NCBI RefSeq assembly: GCF_024172125.1
Contig: NZ_JAMZEA010000007.1
Location: 310,001-374,000 of the forward strand
Direction: 5' to 3'
From: Actinomadura rupiterrae
GTDB taxonomy: Bacteria; Actinomycetota; Actinomycetes; Streptosporangiales; Streptosporangiaceae
DNA: 64,000 bases
Numbering within the stretch: the stretch's first letter is position 1; each line of letters opens with the position of its first letter. Both the position numbers and the translations under genes were made by a program. The notes beneath the pieces were generated by a model that saw only the letters and a list, made by a program, of their open reading frames with translations, searched no databases and was not told the DNA's origin. Shown here one piece after another: positions 26,605-33,932 of this stretch.

Positions 26605-28032
26605 GTGGAAGTTCGGTCGCGGACCCATGACGTGGGGGAAACGGGACGCACCGCGCTGTTCCGGGGACGGCACGGGAAGCACGGGCGCAGGCGCCGCCGG
26701 GGAACGGTCGCGGTGGCGGTCGTGGCGGCGATCGCGGGCGTGCTGACCTCCGCGCTGGTGATCTGGCTGATGGGGTGGGGGGCGGGCGGTCTGGGGCCGG
26801 GGCCGTCCACGCCGGCGGGCGCGGCGTCCAGGGTGGCGCCGGGCGCGCCGGAGGGCTGGCCCGCGTGGGGCTTCACGCACACGCAGGTCACGGTCGACAC
26901 CCAGCAGGGACCCGCGCAGGCGCTCAGCGACCTGGCGCGGCAGCCGATGCCGCAGGTCACGCCGATCATGGGGTGGGGTCTGGACAACCCGGAGCCGAGC
27001 CCGGGACAGTTCAACTTCGCCTCGCTCGACCGGCGGATGGGCGTGATCCGGCAGACGAAGGGCACGCCGGTGGTCACGCTGTGCTGCTCGCCGGACTGGA
27101 TGAAGGGCGGGGCCGCGGGCCAGACGGACTGGACGCACCTTGAGGACGCCGTCCAACCGCGGCATTTCGATGATTTCGCGAACCTGGCCGCGGAGGTCGC
27201 CCGGCGCTATCCGGACGTGAAGTACTACGCGGTCTGGAACGAGTTCAAAGGCTTCTGGAACAACGGCGCGAACCGCTGGGACTACGAGGGCTACACCAAG
27301 CTCTACAACAAGGTCTATGCGGCACTGAAGAAGGTGGACCCAGACATCCAGGTCGGTGGCCCGTACATCGTCCTCAACAGCGACGCCCCAGGTAGGGCCA
27401 CTGGTCCGCCGTCCGAGCTGCGCGGCGCGTGGGGAAGCATGGACCAGCGCGGGCTCGATGCGGTGAAGTACTGGTCGAAGCACAAAGCGGGTGCCGATTT
27501 CCTTGCCGTGGACGGTTCTTCACTGCCGCAACAGAAGGACTCGAAGGTGGACGAGTTCCAGATGCTCGGCAAGTTCTCCGACACCACGAAATGGCTGCGC
27601 GCGCTCGATCCGAAACTGCCCGTGTGGTGGGCGGAGTGGTATGTCGAGCCGGATGGTTCGGGATGGACGGACGAGCACAGGGGCGCGGTGTTGTCGGCCG
27701 CGATGATGGAGTTCGTGAAGGGCGGCGCGTCCAGCGCCCTCTACTGGAGCCCGCAGACGAACACCAACTCCGACTGCCCCGGCTGCCTGTGGTTCGGTTC
27801 GGCGCAGGGCGGCGGCGGAACGCCGAACCTGGTCATGTTGCAGAACTTCGCGCACTGGTTCCCGCCAGGGACCAGACTCGTGGACGTGCGGTCGTCCGAC
27901 CCGTCCGTGCGGGTACTCGCGCAGGCGCACGAGATGGTCATCGTGAACACGAGCAGCCGGCCCGTCTCGGCCCAGGTGGACGGCCGCGGACTCGACCTCG
28001 CGCCCTACGAGGTCAGATGGGCGACCCGGTGA
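26605..28032 (+). CDS. Membrane-anchored glycoside hydrolase (clan GH-A, GH39/GH5-like)
   Basis: A 475-residue protein. It has a basic N-terminus and one transmembrane anchor (about residues 33-55), a Gly/Pro linker, and then a TIM-barrel hydrolase. The acid/base is Glu213 in YYAVWNEFKGFW and the likely nucleophile Glu344 in VWWAEWYVE, the spacing expected for clan GH-A retaining enzymes. The closest type is a beta-xylosidase or cellulase-like GH39 protein; the substrate is not predictable. GTG 26605 has AGGAGG upstream. Downstream of the polysaccharide operon, it probably trims or releases that glycan outside the cell. Confidence 0.85.
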   Translation: MEVRSRTHDVGETGRTALFRGRHGKHGRRRRRGTVAVAVVAAIAGVLTSALVIWLMGWGAGGLGPGPSTPAGAASRVAPGAPEGWPAWGFTHTQVTVDTQQGPAQALSDLARQPMPQVTPIMGWGLDNPEPSPGQFNFASLDRRMGVIRQTKGTPVVTLCCSPDWMKGGAAGQTDWTHLEDAVQPRHFDDFANLAAEVARRYPDVKYYAVWNEFKGFWNNGANRWDYEGYTKLYNKVYAALKKVDPDIQVGGPYIVLNSDAPGRATGPPSELRGAWGSMDQRGLDAVKYWSKHKAGADFLAVDGSSLPQQKDSKVDEFQMLGKFSDTTKWLRALDPKLPVWWAEWYVEPDGSGWTDEHRGAVLSAAMMEFVKGGASSALYWSPQTNTNSDCPGCLWFGSAQGGGGTPNLVMLQNFAHWFPPGTRLVDVRSSDPSVRVLAQAHEMVIVNTSSRPVSAQVDGRGLDLAPYEVRWATR

Positions 28033-28072
28033 GATCGGGCGCAGGAGACGCGGGGGACGCAGGGGGTATGCG

Positions 28073-29323
28073 ATGACGCTCGCCACCGGTATCGACCTGG
28101 TCGACATCGCGTTCTGGGATCGTCCGCCCGGCGAACGGCTCGCGGACTTCGCGCGCCTGCGCGAGCGCGGCGCGCCCGTGTTCTTCGCCGAACCGCGCGT
28201 CCCGCTCGTCCGCTCAGGAAAGGGCTTCTACGCGCTGGTCCGGCATGCGGACGTGGTGGAGGCGAGCCGGAACGCGAAGGTGTTCTCCAGCGAGCCCGCG
28301 GCGACGTCCCCCGAGCCTCCGCCTTGGCTGGCGAAGGTGTTCGGCACGCCGATGGTGAACATGGACGATCCCGCGCACGCGCGTCTGCGGCGCATCGTGT
28401 TCCGCGCGTTCACACCGAAGATGCTCGCCCGGATCGAGGACGACATCCGCGCCACGGCCGCGCGCATAGTCGACGACGTCATCAAGGACGGTCCGGGCGA
28501 CTTCGTGGAGCAGGTCGCCGCGCGCCTGCCGATCCACGTCATCTGCTCGATGATGGGCATCCCGGAGGAGAAGCGCCCGTACGTGCTGTCGCGGATCGAC
28601 GCCATGACGGAGTACTCCGGCGTGCGCGGTTCCCTGGCCAGCCCGCGCACGATGCGGCTTCTCGCAGGGAATCTCAAGGCGATCGTCGATCTGCATAGGC
28701 TCGTCGCACGCTTGGGTGAGGCACGCCGCCAGAACCCGACGGACGACCTGGTGTCGGCACTCGTCAACGCCAACCCGGACGGTGAGCGCCTGTCGGTGAA
28801 GGAACTCGGCTCGTTCTTCGACCTGCTGCTAGTGGCAGGGAACGAGACGACGCGGAACGCGCTCGCGCATGGGCTCAAGCTGTTCACCGACCATCCTGAC
28901 CAGCGCGACCTGCTCTTGGCTGAGTACGACGAACGGATCAGTACGGCGGCCGAGGAACTCGTCCGGTACGTGTCCCCGATCATCCAGTTCCGTAGGACCC
29001 TCACCACGGACTATGAGCTGAACGGGCATGCGCTTAGGGCGGGCGACAAGGTCGTGCTGTTCTACCTGGCGGCCAACCGCGACCCGGAGGTCTTCACCGA
29101 TCCGGACGCGTTCGACATCACCCGCTCCCCCAACCCGCACGTCGGGTTCGGCGGGCCGGGGCCGCATCTCTGCCTTGGGGCGAACCTCGCGCGCATGGAG
29201 TTGCGCATCATGCTGCGTGAGCTGTTCGACAGGTTGCCGGGCCTGCGCGCGTCCGGTGAGCCGGAGTACTTGCTTTCCAGTTTCGACAACGGCATCACGC
29301 GTCTCCCCTACACCTGGGGCTGA
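28073..29323 (+). CDS. Cytochrome P450 (CYP125/CYP142-like)
   Basis: A 416-residue soluble bacterial P450. The I-helix motif LLLVAGNETTRN, the ExxR of the K helix (EELVRYVSPI) and the heme loop GFGGPGPHLCLGANLAR with Cys367 are present. The FGGxGxHxC spacing and the IQFRRTLTTDYELNG segment resemble CYP125/142-type steroid or branched-lipid hydroxylases rather than antibiotic P450s. No ferredoxin or reductase gene is adjacent. It starts 40 bp after the hydrolase on the same strand; whether it belongs functionally to the polysaccharide locus is unclear. Confidence 0.92.
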   Translation: MTLATGIDLVDIAFWDRPPGERLADFARLRERGAPVFFAEPRVPLVRSGKGFYALVRHADVVEASRNAKVFSSEPAATSPEPPPWLAKVFGTPMVNMDDPAHARLRRIVFRAFTPKMLARIEDDIRATAARIVDDVIKDGPGDFVEQVAARLPIHVICSMMGIPEEKRPYVLSRIDAMTEYSGVRGSLASPRTMRLLAGNLKAIVDLHRLVARLGEARRQNPTDDLVSALVNANPDGERLSVKELGSFFDLLLVAGNETTRNALAHGLKLFTDHPDQRDLLLAEYDERISTAAEELVRYVSPIIQFRRTLTTDYELNGHALRAGDKVVLFYLAANRDPEVFTDPDAFDITRSPNPHVGFGGPGPHLCLGANLARMELRIMLRELFDRLPGLRASGEPEYLLSSFDNGITRLPYTWG

Positions 29324-29420
29324 CTTCCGCGGTTCCGTCCGATTTCGGTGTGAGACGGGCGATTCTCGGGGCATGGCCTAGGAGTCTCAGGGCATGGCTA
29401 GGGACGCCTCATCGCCCCCG

Positions 29421-29469
29421 CGAATCGCCCTGGCGAATCGCCCTGGCGAATCGCCCTGGCGAATCGCCC
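29421..29469. repeat. Perfect 13-bp minisatellite upstream of glgB
   Basis: The unit CGAATCGCCCTGG is present 3.8 times without a mismatch, flanked by decayed copies (about 29410-29515). It ends just before the glgB ribosome-binding site GGAGGAG. Because the array is perfect it is probably recent and could vary in copy number between strains. Confidence 0.85.
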
Positions 29470-29527
29470 CCGCGTATCGCCCCGAACCGCCCGGAACCGG
29501 CCCCGAATCGCCCGGAGGAGAGCGCCG

Positions 29528-31783
29528 ATGACACGAGTGACCCGCGCGGAGATCGACCGGCTCGTCGGAGGCGACCACCACGATCCGCACTCGGTGCTGG
29601 GCGCGCATCCCGGACGGTCGGGTGTGACAGTCCGGGCGCTGCGCCCGCTGGCCGAGCGCGTCGAGGTGGTGCTGCCGAACGGCGACCGGAAGCGGCTGCG
29701 GCACCATCACGCCGGGGTGTTCACCGGGACGCTGCCGGAGGGCGCGCCGCTGTCCGGCGGGGACGGCGCGCCGCAGGCGGTGCCCGACTACCGGCTCGCG
29801 GTGACCTACCCCGGAGCCCCTGAGACCGTCCAGGACGACCCGTACCGGCACCTCCCCACTCTCGGGGAGCTGGACCTGCATCTCATCAGCGAGGGGCGCC
29901 ATGAGGAGCTCTGGCGGGCACTCGGCGCGCGGGTCCGGACGTACGACTCGGCGTTCGGCACGGTCACCGGGACGGCGTTCTCGGTGTGGGCCCCGACGGC
30001 GCGCGGCGTGCGCGTCGTCGGCGACTTCAACCACTGGGACGGCCGCGCGCACCCGATGCGGTCGCTCGGCGCGACGGGCGTATGGGAGCTGTTCGTTCCG
30101 GGCGTCGGGGACGGCGACACCTACAAGTTCGAGATCCTCGGCGCCGATTCCGTGTGGCGGACCAAGGCCGACCCCATGGCGCAGTACACCGAGACACCTC
30201 CCGCTACGGCGTCGCGCGTTTTCACGTCGTCCTACGAGTGGACGGACGGCGAGTGGATGGACCGCCGTAAGGGACGCGAATGGGTGAGCGAGCCCATGAG
30301 CGTGTACGAGGTCCATCTGGGTTCGTGGCGTCCGGGCCTCGGCTACCAGGAACTCGCGGACGAGCTCACCGCGTACGTCCGGGAGATGGGCTTCACGCAC
30401 GTGGAGTTCCTGCCGGTCGCGGAACATCCGTATGGGCCGTCCTGGGGTTATCAGGTCACGTCCTACTACGCGCCTACCTCGCGCTTCGGGACGCCGGACG
30501 ATTTCAGGCATCTGGTGGACCGCCTGCACCAGGCGGGCATCGGTGTCCTCATCGACTGGGTTCCCGCGCACTTCCCCAAGGACGACTGGGCTCTCGCACG
30601 CTTCGACGGCACCGCCCTCTACGAACATGCCGATCCCGGTAGGGGCGAGCACCCCGACTGGGGGACGTACGTCTTCAACTTCGGCCGGGCCGAGGTGCGC
30701 AACTTCCTGGTAGCGAACGCGTGCTTCTGGCTGGAGGAGTTCCATGTGGACGGCCTCCGCGTGGACGCCGTCGCCTCGATGCTGTACCTGGACTACTCCC
30801 GCGAAGAGGGCGAATGGACGCCCAACGTCTACGGCGGACGCGAGAACCTCGAAGCCATCTCGTTCCTGCAAGAGATGAACGCGACGGCCTACAAGCGCAA
30901 CCCCGGAATCGTCACGATCGCCGAGGAATCGACCGCGTGGCCAGGCGTCTCACGCCCCACGCATCTGGGCGGGCTCGGATTCGGCTTCAAATGGAACATG
31001 GGCTGGATGCACGACACGCTCAACTACCTCAAACACGACCCAGTCTTCCGGCACTACCACCACAACGAGATCACGTTCTCGATGGTGTACGCGTTCTCGG
31101 AGAACTACGTGCTGCCGCTGTCGCACGACGAGGTCGTCCACCTGAAGGGGTCGCTGCTGGAGAAGATGCCCGGCGACACCTGGAAGAAGTTCGCCGGCCT
31201 CCGCACGCTGCTCGCCTACATGTGGTCGCATCCCGGCAAGCAGCTGCTGTTCATGGGGGGCGAGTTCGGCCAGGGCGCCGAGTGGACCGAGAGCCGCCCC
31301 CTGGACTGGTGGCTTCTGGACAACGCCGCCGAGGGCGCAAACCACATCGGGGTGCAGAAGCTCGTCCGCGACCTGAACCGCGCCTACCGGGAACAGCCCG
31401 CGCTGTGGACGCAGGACGCCTCGCCCGAAGGGTTCCAGTGGATCGACGCCAACGACGCGGCCGGGAACGTCCTCTCGTTCGTCCGGTACGCGGAGAACGG
31501 GACGCCGCTGGTATGCGTCGTGAACTTCTCCGGCGACGTCCATGAGAACTACCGTGTCGGGCTTCCGCAGGCGGGCGGCTGGCTGGAACTGCTCAACACC
31601 GACGCCTACGAGTACGGCGGCAGCGGCGTGGGCAACCTCGGACGCGTCGAAGCGCAGGAGCAGCAACTCCATGCGATGCCCGCGTCCGCGGAGATGCGCG
31701 TCCCTCCGCTAGCGGTGATGTGGCTGATCCCCGAGAGCGACGCCACCACCACTGAGGCGAACGCGAATACAGTGACGGAATGA
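29528..31783 (+). CDS. glgB: 1,4-alpha-glucan branching enzyme
   Basis: A 751-residue GH13_9 enzyme that introduces alpha-1,6 branches. An N-terminal beta domain (residues 1-110), a CBM48 domain with FSVWAPTARGVRVVGDFNHWD (about 150-210) and the catalytic barrel are present. The nucleophile is Asp413 in GLRVDAVASMLYLDYSR, the acid Glu466 in TIAEEST, and the third carboxylate lies in LSHDEVVH. GGAGGAG precedes the ATG by 6 bp. It completes the GlgE pathway with glgE, treS and mak but is separated from mak by 13 kb. Its stop overlaps the ACT-domain gene. Confidence 0.96.
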   Translation: MTRVTRAEIDRLVGGDHHDPHSVLGAHPGRSGVTVRALRPLAERVEVVLPNGDRKRLRHHHAGVFTGTLPEGAPLSGGDGAPQAVPDYRLAVTYPGAPETVQDDPYRHLPTLGELDLHLISEGRHEELWRALGARVRTYDSAFGTVTGTAFSVWAPTARGVRVVGDFNHWDGRAHPMRSLGATGVWELFVPGVGDGDTYKFEILGADSVWRTKADPMAQYTETPPATASRVFTSSYEWTDGEWMDRRKGREWVSEPMSVYEVHLGSWRPGLGYQELADELTAYVREMGFTHVEFLPVAEHPYGPSWGYQVTSYYAPTSRFGTPDDFRHLVDRLHQAGIGVLIDWVPAHFPKDDWALARFDGTALYEHADPGRGEHPDWGTYVFNFGRAEVRNFLVANACFWLEEFHVDGLRVDAVASMLYLDYSREEGEWTPNVYGGRENLEAISFLQEMNATAYKRNPGIVTIAEESTAWPGVSRPTHLGGLGFGFKWNMGWMHDTLNYLKHDPVFRHYHHNEITFSMVYAFSENYVLPLSHDEVVHLKGSLLEKMPGDTWKKFAGLRTLLAYMWSHPGKQLLFMGGEFGQGAEWTESRPLDWWLLDNAAEGANHIGVQKLVRDLNRAYREQPALWTQDASPEGFQWIDANDAAGNVLSFVRYAENGTPLVCVVNFSGDVHENYRVGLPQAGGWLELLNTDAYEYGGSGVGNLGRVEAQEQQLHAMPASAEMRVPPLAVMWLIPESDATTTEANANTVTE

Positions 31784-32145
31784 CCGTCGCTCAGACCCTC
31801 GGAGTCGTCCCGAACCAGTTCGTCTTGGAACACCTACCGAACTCGGTGTTCCCAGAGGACGACGAGTGGGTCGCCCTCGTGCGCGCGCCCGAAGGGCTGA
31901 CGGTTGTGCGTGAGGCTCCGCCTTCAGTGGAAGCCGACCGCTGGGTGGGCTTCTATGGCGGAGCGACCGCGCACGGGCTCGACACCCCGGGGATGCTCGC
32001 CGCCATCATCAGCCCCTTGGCGGAGGCCCGGATCTCGGTGTTCGTCGCGTCCACGTATCACGCGGACCTCGTTCTCGTGCCCGAGTACAAGCTCGATGTG
32101 GCCAAGGCCGTCCTCCAGGAAGCCGGGCACCGGATCCAGGGGTGA
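31780..32145 (+). CDS. ACT-domain (CASTOR-like) protein
   Basis: A 121-residue protein matching small ACT-domain proteins of the CASTOR/POLLUX ACT type, with WVGFYGGATAHGLDTPGMLAAIISPLAEARISVFVASTYHADLVLV across the second half. Such domains bind amino acids or other small ligands. The ATG overlaps the glgB stop (ATGA), so it is translated with the branching enzyme, an uncommon pairing worth noting. The stop is only 3 bp from the convergent Nudix gene. Confidence 0.82.
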   Translation: MTVAQTLGVVPNQFVLEHLPNSVFPEDDEWVALVRAPEGLTVVREAPPSVEADRWVGFYGGATAHGLDTPGMLAAIISPLAEARISVFVASTYHADLVLVPEYKLDVAKAVLQEAGHRIQG

Positions 32146-32148
32146 TCC

Positions 32149-33009
32149 TCACTTGGCCAGGTGGTTCAGGAGCCAGCGGGGGCCGGCGACGGCTCCGCCG
32201 GCCGCGGCCACCCGGGATTTGAGCTCGCGGTCGGCGGTGATGACGAGCGTCCTCGTGCCGGACTCGGCATGCGCGACGAGTTCGACGATGTGGTCGTCGC
32301 CGCTGCCGGGCGCCGCGCTGACCTGCACCGATTCGGACGAGGTCACGTTCCGGGCCGCCCCCTCCACGACCTGGACCACATCCGGATAGACCGTGTCGTA
32401 GGGCACCAGGTCGCCCGGGAGGTCGCTGACACCTCCGGCGAGGACGGCCAGGTCGTCCCGGAGGCGGGTATTCGCGCCCGCGCGGTCGCGCCACCAGCCG
32501 TGCTCTGCGCGCGCGCCCACGACGTTCGCGGCGTCCACGATAAGGACGACCCGGACGAGCGCGTCCCGCAGCATCGGCCATGTCGCCGCGAACGGCGCGA
32601 ACAGCTTGAGCTCCTCCACCTCCTCTACCGGAACCCAAGCGGCGCGGCGGGTCTCGAACGACGCGGGCCGGACGTGGTCCATCTCCGGAACCCATCCGAC
32701 GACCGAGGTGAACGCCCAGGAACCGTGGTCCTCCTTACGGCTCCCGACGAGCCGCACCACGGACGTGTCGAGGGTGCATTCCTCGCCGGTTTCGCGGATC
32801 GCCCCAGCAATCGGGTCCTCGTGGCTGTGATTGGCGCCGCCGAACATGCCCCACGTCCCGCCGCCCAGGCCCCAGGACGCGCGCTTCTGCAACAGGACGC
32901 GGACGGCGTCGTCGAGCGACCGGTGATAGGCCAGCAGTCCCGACGCCCCGAACCGTCCCCAGTGCTTATGGCCCTGATCGCAGCGCGTCCAGCCGTCGCC
33001 GTCTCCCAT
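32149..33009 (-). CDS. Nudix hydrolase fused to a NYN/PIN-like nuclease domain
   Basis: A 286-residue two-domain protein. Residues about 20-150 are a Nudix fold; the Nudix box GANHSHEDPIAGAIRETGEE keeps the G-x5-E-x7-R-E-x2-E-E residues, but the usual glycine after EE is Thr. Residues about 155-286 begin VVLIVDAANVVGARAEHGWW and end VITADRELKSRVAAAGG, the pattern of NYN/YacP-type PIN-like nucleases that actinobacteria usually encode as a separate protein. Start ATG 33009 has AGGGTCG 8 bp upstream. Expected activities are hydrolysis of a nucleoside-diphosphate derivative and RNA cleavage. Confidence 0.85.
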   Translation of the reverse strand: MGDGDGWTRCDQGHKHWGRFGASGLLAYHRSLDDAVRVLLQKRASWGLGGGTWGMFGGANHSHEDPIAGAIRETGEECTLDTSVVRLVGSRKEDHGSWAFTSVVGWVPEMDHVRPASFETRRAAWVPVEEVEELKLFAPFAATWPMLRDALVRVVLIVDAANVVGARAEHGWWRDRAGANTRLRDDLAVLAGGVSDLPGDLVPYDTVYPDVVQVVEGAARNVTSSESVQVSAAPGSGDDHIVELVAHAESGTRTLVITADRELKSRVAAAGGAVAGPRWLLNHLAK

Positions 33010-33102
33010 GTCCGCGACCCTAGCCGTGACGAAGTGCACAGTGCCCGCGCATCGCCGTCCGAATAACCTTCGGTTCGTTGGCGTCCACCCCGGGGAGCAG
33101 CT

Positions 33103-33606
33103 TTGAGCGTCGAGACCGACCGGACCGTCCAGCTCACCGCGGAGCAGGCCGAGCACGCCCGGATGTGGGACGAGCTGTCCGGCGCCGAGCTGATCCAGGC
33201 CATCGCCGACGGAACGTTCCCGCACGTCTCGACCGTGGACGACCACATCGGGCAGGACATCACGTCCGCCGAGCCGGGCCTGGTCGCGCTCCGCTGGACG
33301 CCGGGCGAGCACCTCACCAACCCCGGCGGCATCGTGCACGGCGGCTACGTCGCGATGATCCTCGACAACGCCGTCTGCCTCGCCGGCGCGTCCACCTGCG
33401 AGCACTTCATGCCGATGCTGACGCTCAACCTGAACGTGAACTACCTGCGCCCCGTCCTCGCCGGAGAGACCTACACCGTCACCGGCAACTGCGTGCACCC
33501 CGGCCGCACCCGCATGGTCGCCAACGCCGAGATCACCGACACCAACGGCCGCGCCATCGCCCAAGCCTCCGCCTCCGTCCTCCCCAACCAGACCTTCGCC
33601 CGCTAG
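33103..33606 (+). CDS. PaaI-type hotdog-fold thioesterase
   Basis: A 167-residue protein. After about 60 residues it has the hotdog core NPGGIVHGGYVAMILDNAVCLA, with the usual HGG and a catalytic-position Asp, followed by LTLNLNVNYLRPVLAGETYTV. It should hydrolyse an acyl-CoA thioester in the cytosol. The start is TTG 33103 with GGGGAG upstream. The last codon and stop lie in a CTAG that also flanks the adjacent MITE-like element, so the element begins directly at the gene's end. Confidence 0.88.
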   Translation: MSVETDRTVQLTAEQAEHARMWDELSGAELIQAIADGTFPHVSTVDDHIGQDITSAEPGLVALRWTPGEHLTNPGGIVHGGYVAMILDNAVCLAGASTCEHFMPMLTLNLNVNYLRPVLAGETYTVTGNCVHPGRTRMVANAEITDTNGRAIAQASASVLPNQTFAR

Positions 33607-33780
33607 GCTGTGTTTCAAAGTCCCGGCCCACTGCGCTCGCCTAGCGGCTCGCTCCGTGACCGTGCCTGGGCGAACGCGGCATCGCTTCGCGATCAGCGCG
33701 GTGCCGCTCGCCTCCGGCGTCGCGGCACCGCGCTGGTCACGCGTTCGCGCGCGTGGCCGAGGCCACTTCGAAACAGGCCC
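33607..33780. mobile_element. MITE-like element with inverted ends and internal palindrome
   Basis: A 174-bp non-coding segment. The left end reads GCTGTGTTTCAAAGT and the right end, on the other strand, GGGCCTGTTTCGAAGT, giving imperfect terminal inverted repeats. CTAG stands on both flanks (33603-33606 and 33781-33784), compatible with a 4-bp target duplication as made by some IS5-family elements. Inside, AGCGCGGTGCCGC and its complement form a 13-bp perfect stem, flanked by GCGAACGCG/CGCGTTCGC. No transposase is encoded, so it would need one in trans. Confidence 0.5.
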
Positions 33781-33932
33781 CTAGCCCCCTCCCCCGGCCA
33801 CGCCCTCGCATGGGCGACCGCACCGGCCGCGGACTCCGGGCGCGGACTCCGGGCGCGGACTCCATCCACCAGATCGTGAACCCGGGCACGGGGTTCGGCT
33901 GGGGGCGGGGTGCGGCGCATAGGGTGGGGGCC

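Noticed and set aside
28073..29323. A natural-product cluster around the P450
   Set aside because: No polyketide, peptide or terpene synthase lies nearby; neighbours are polysaccharide and glycogen genes.
29421..29469. CRISPR-like direct repeats
   Set aside because: The 13-bp units are head-to-tail without spacers and no cas gene is near; it is a minisatellite.
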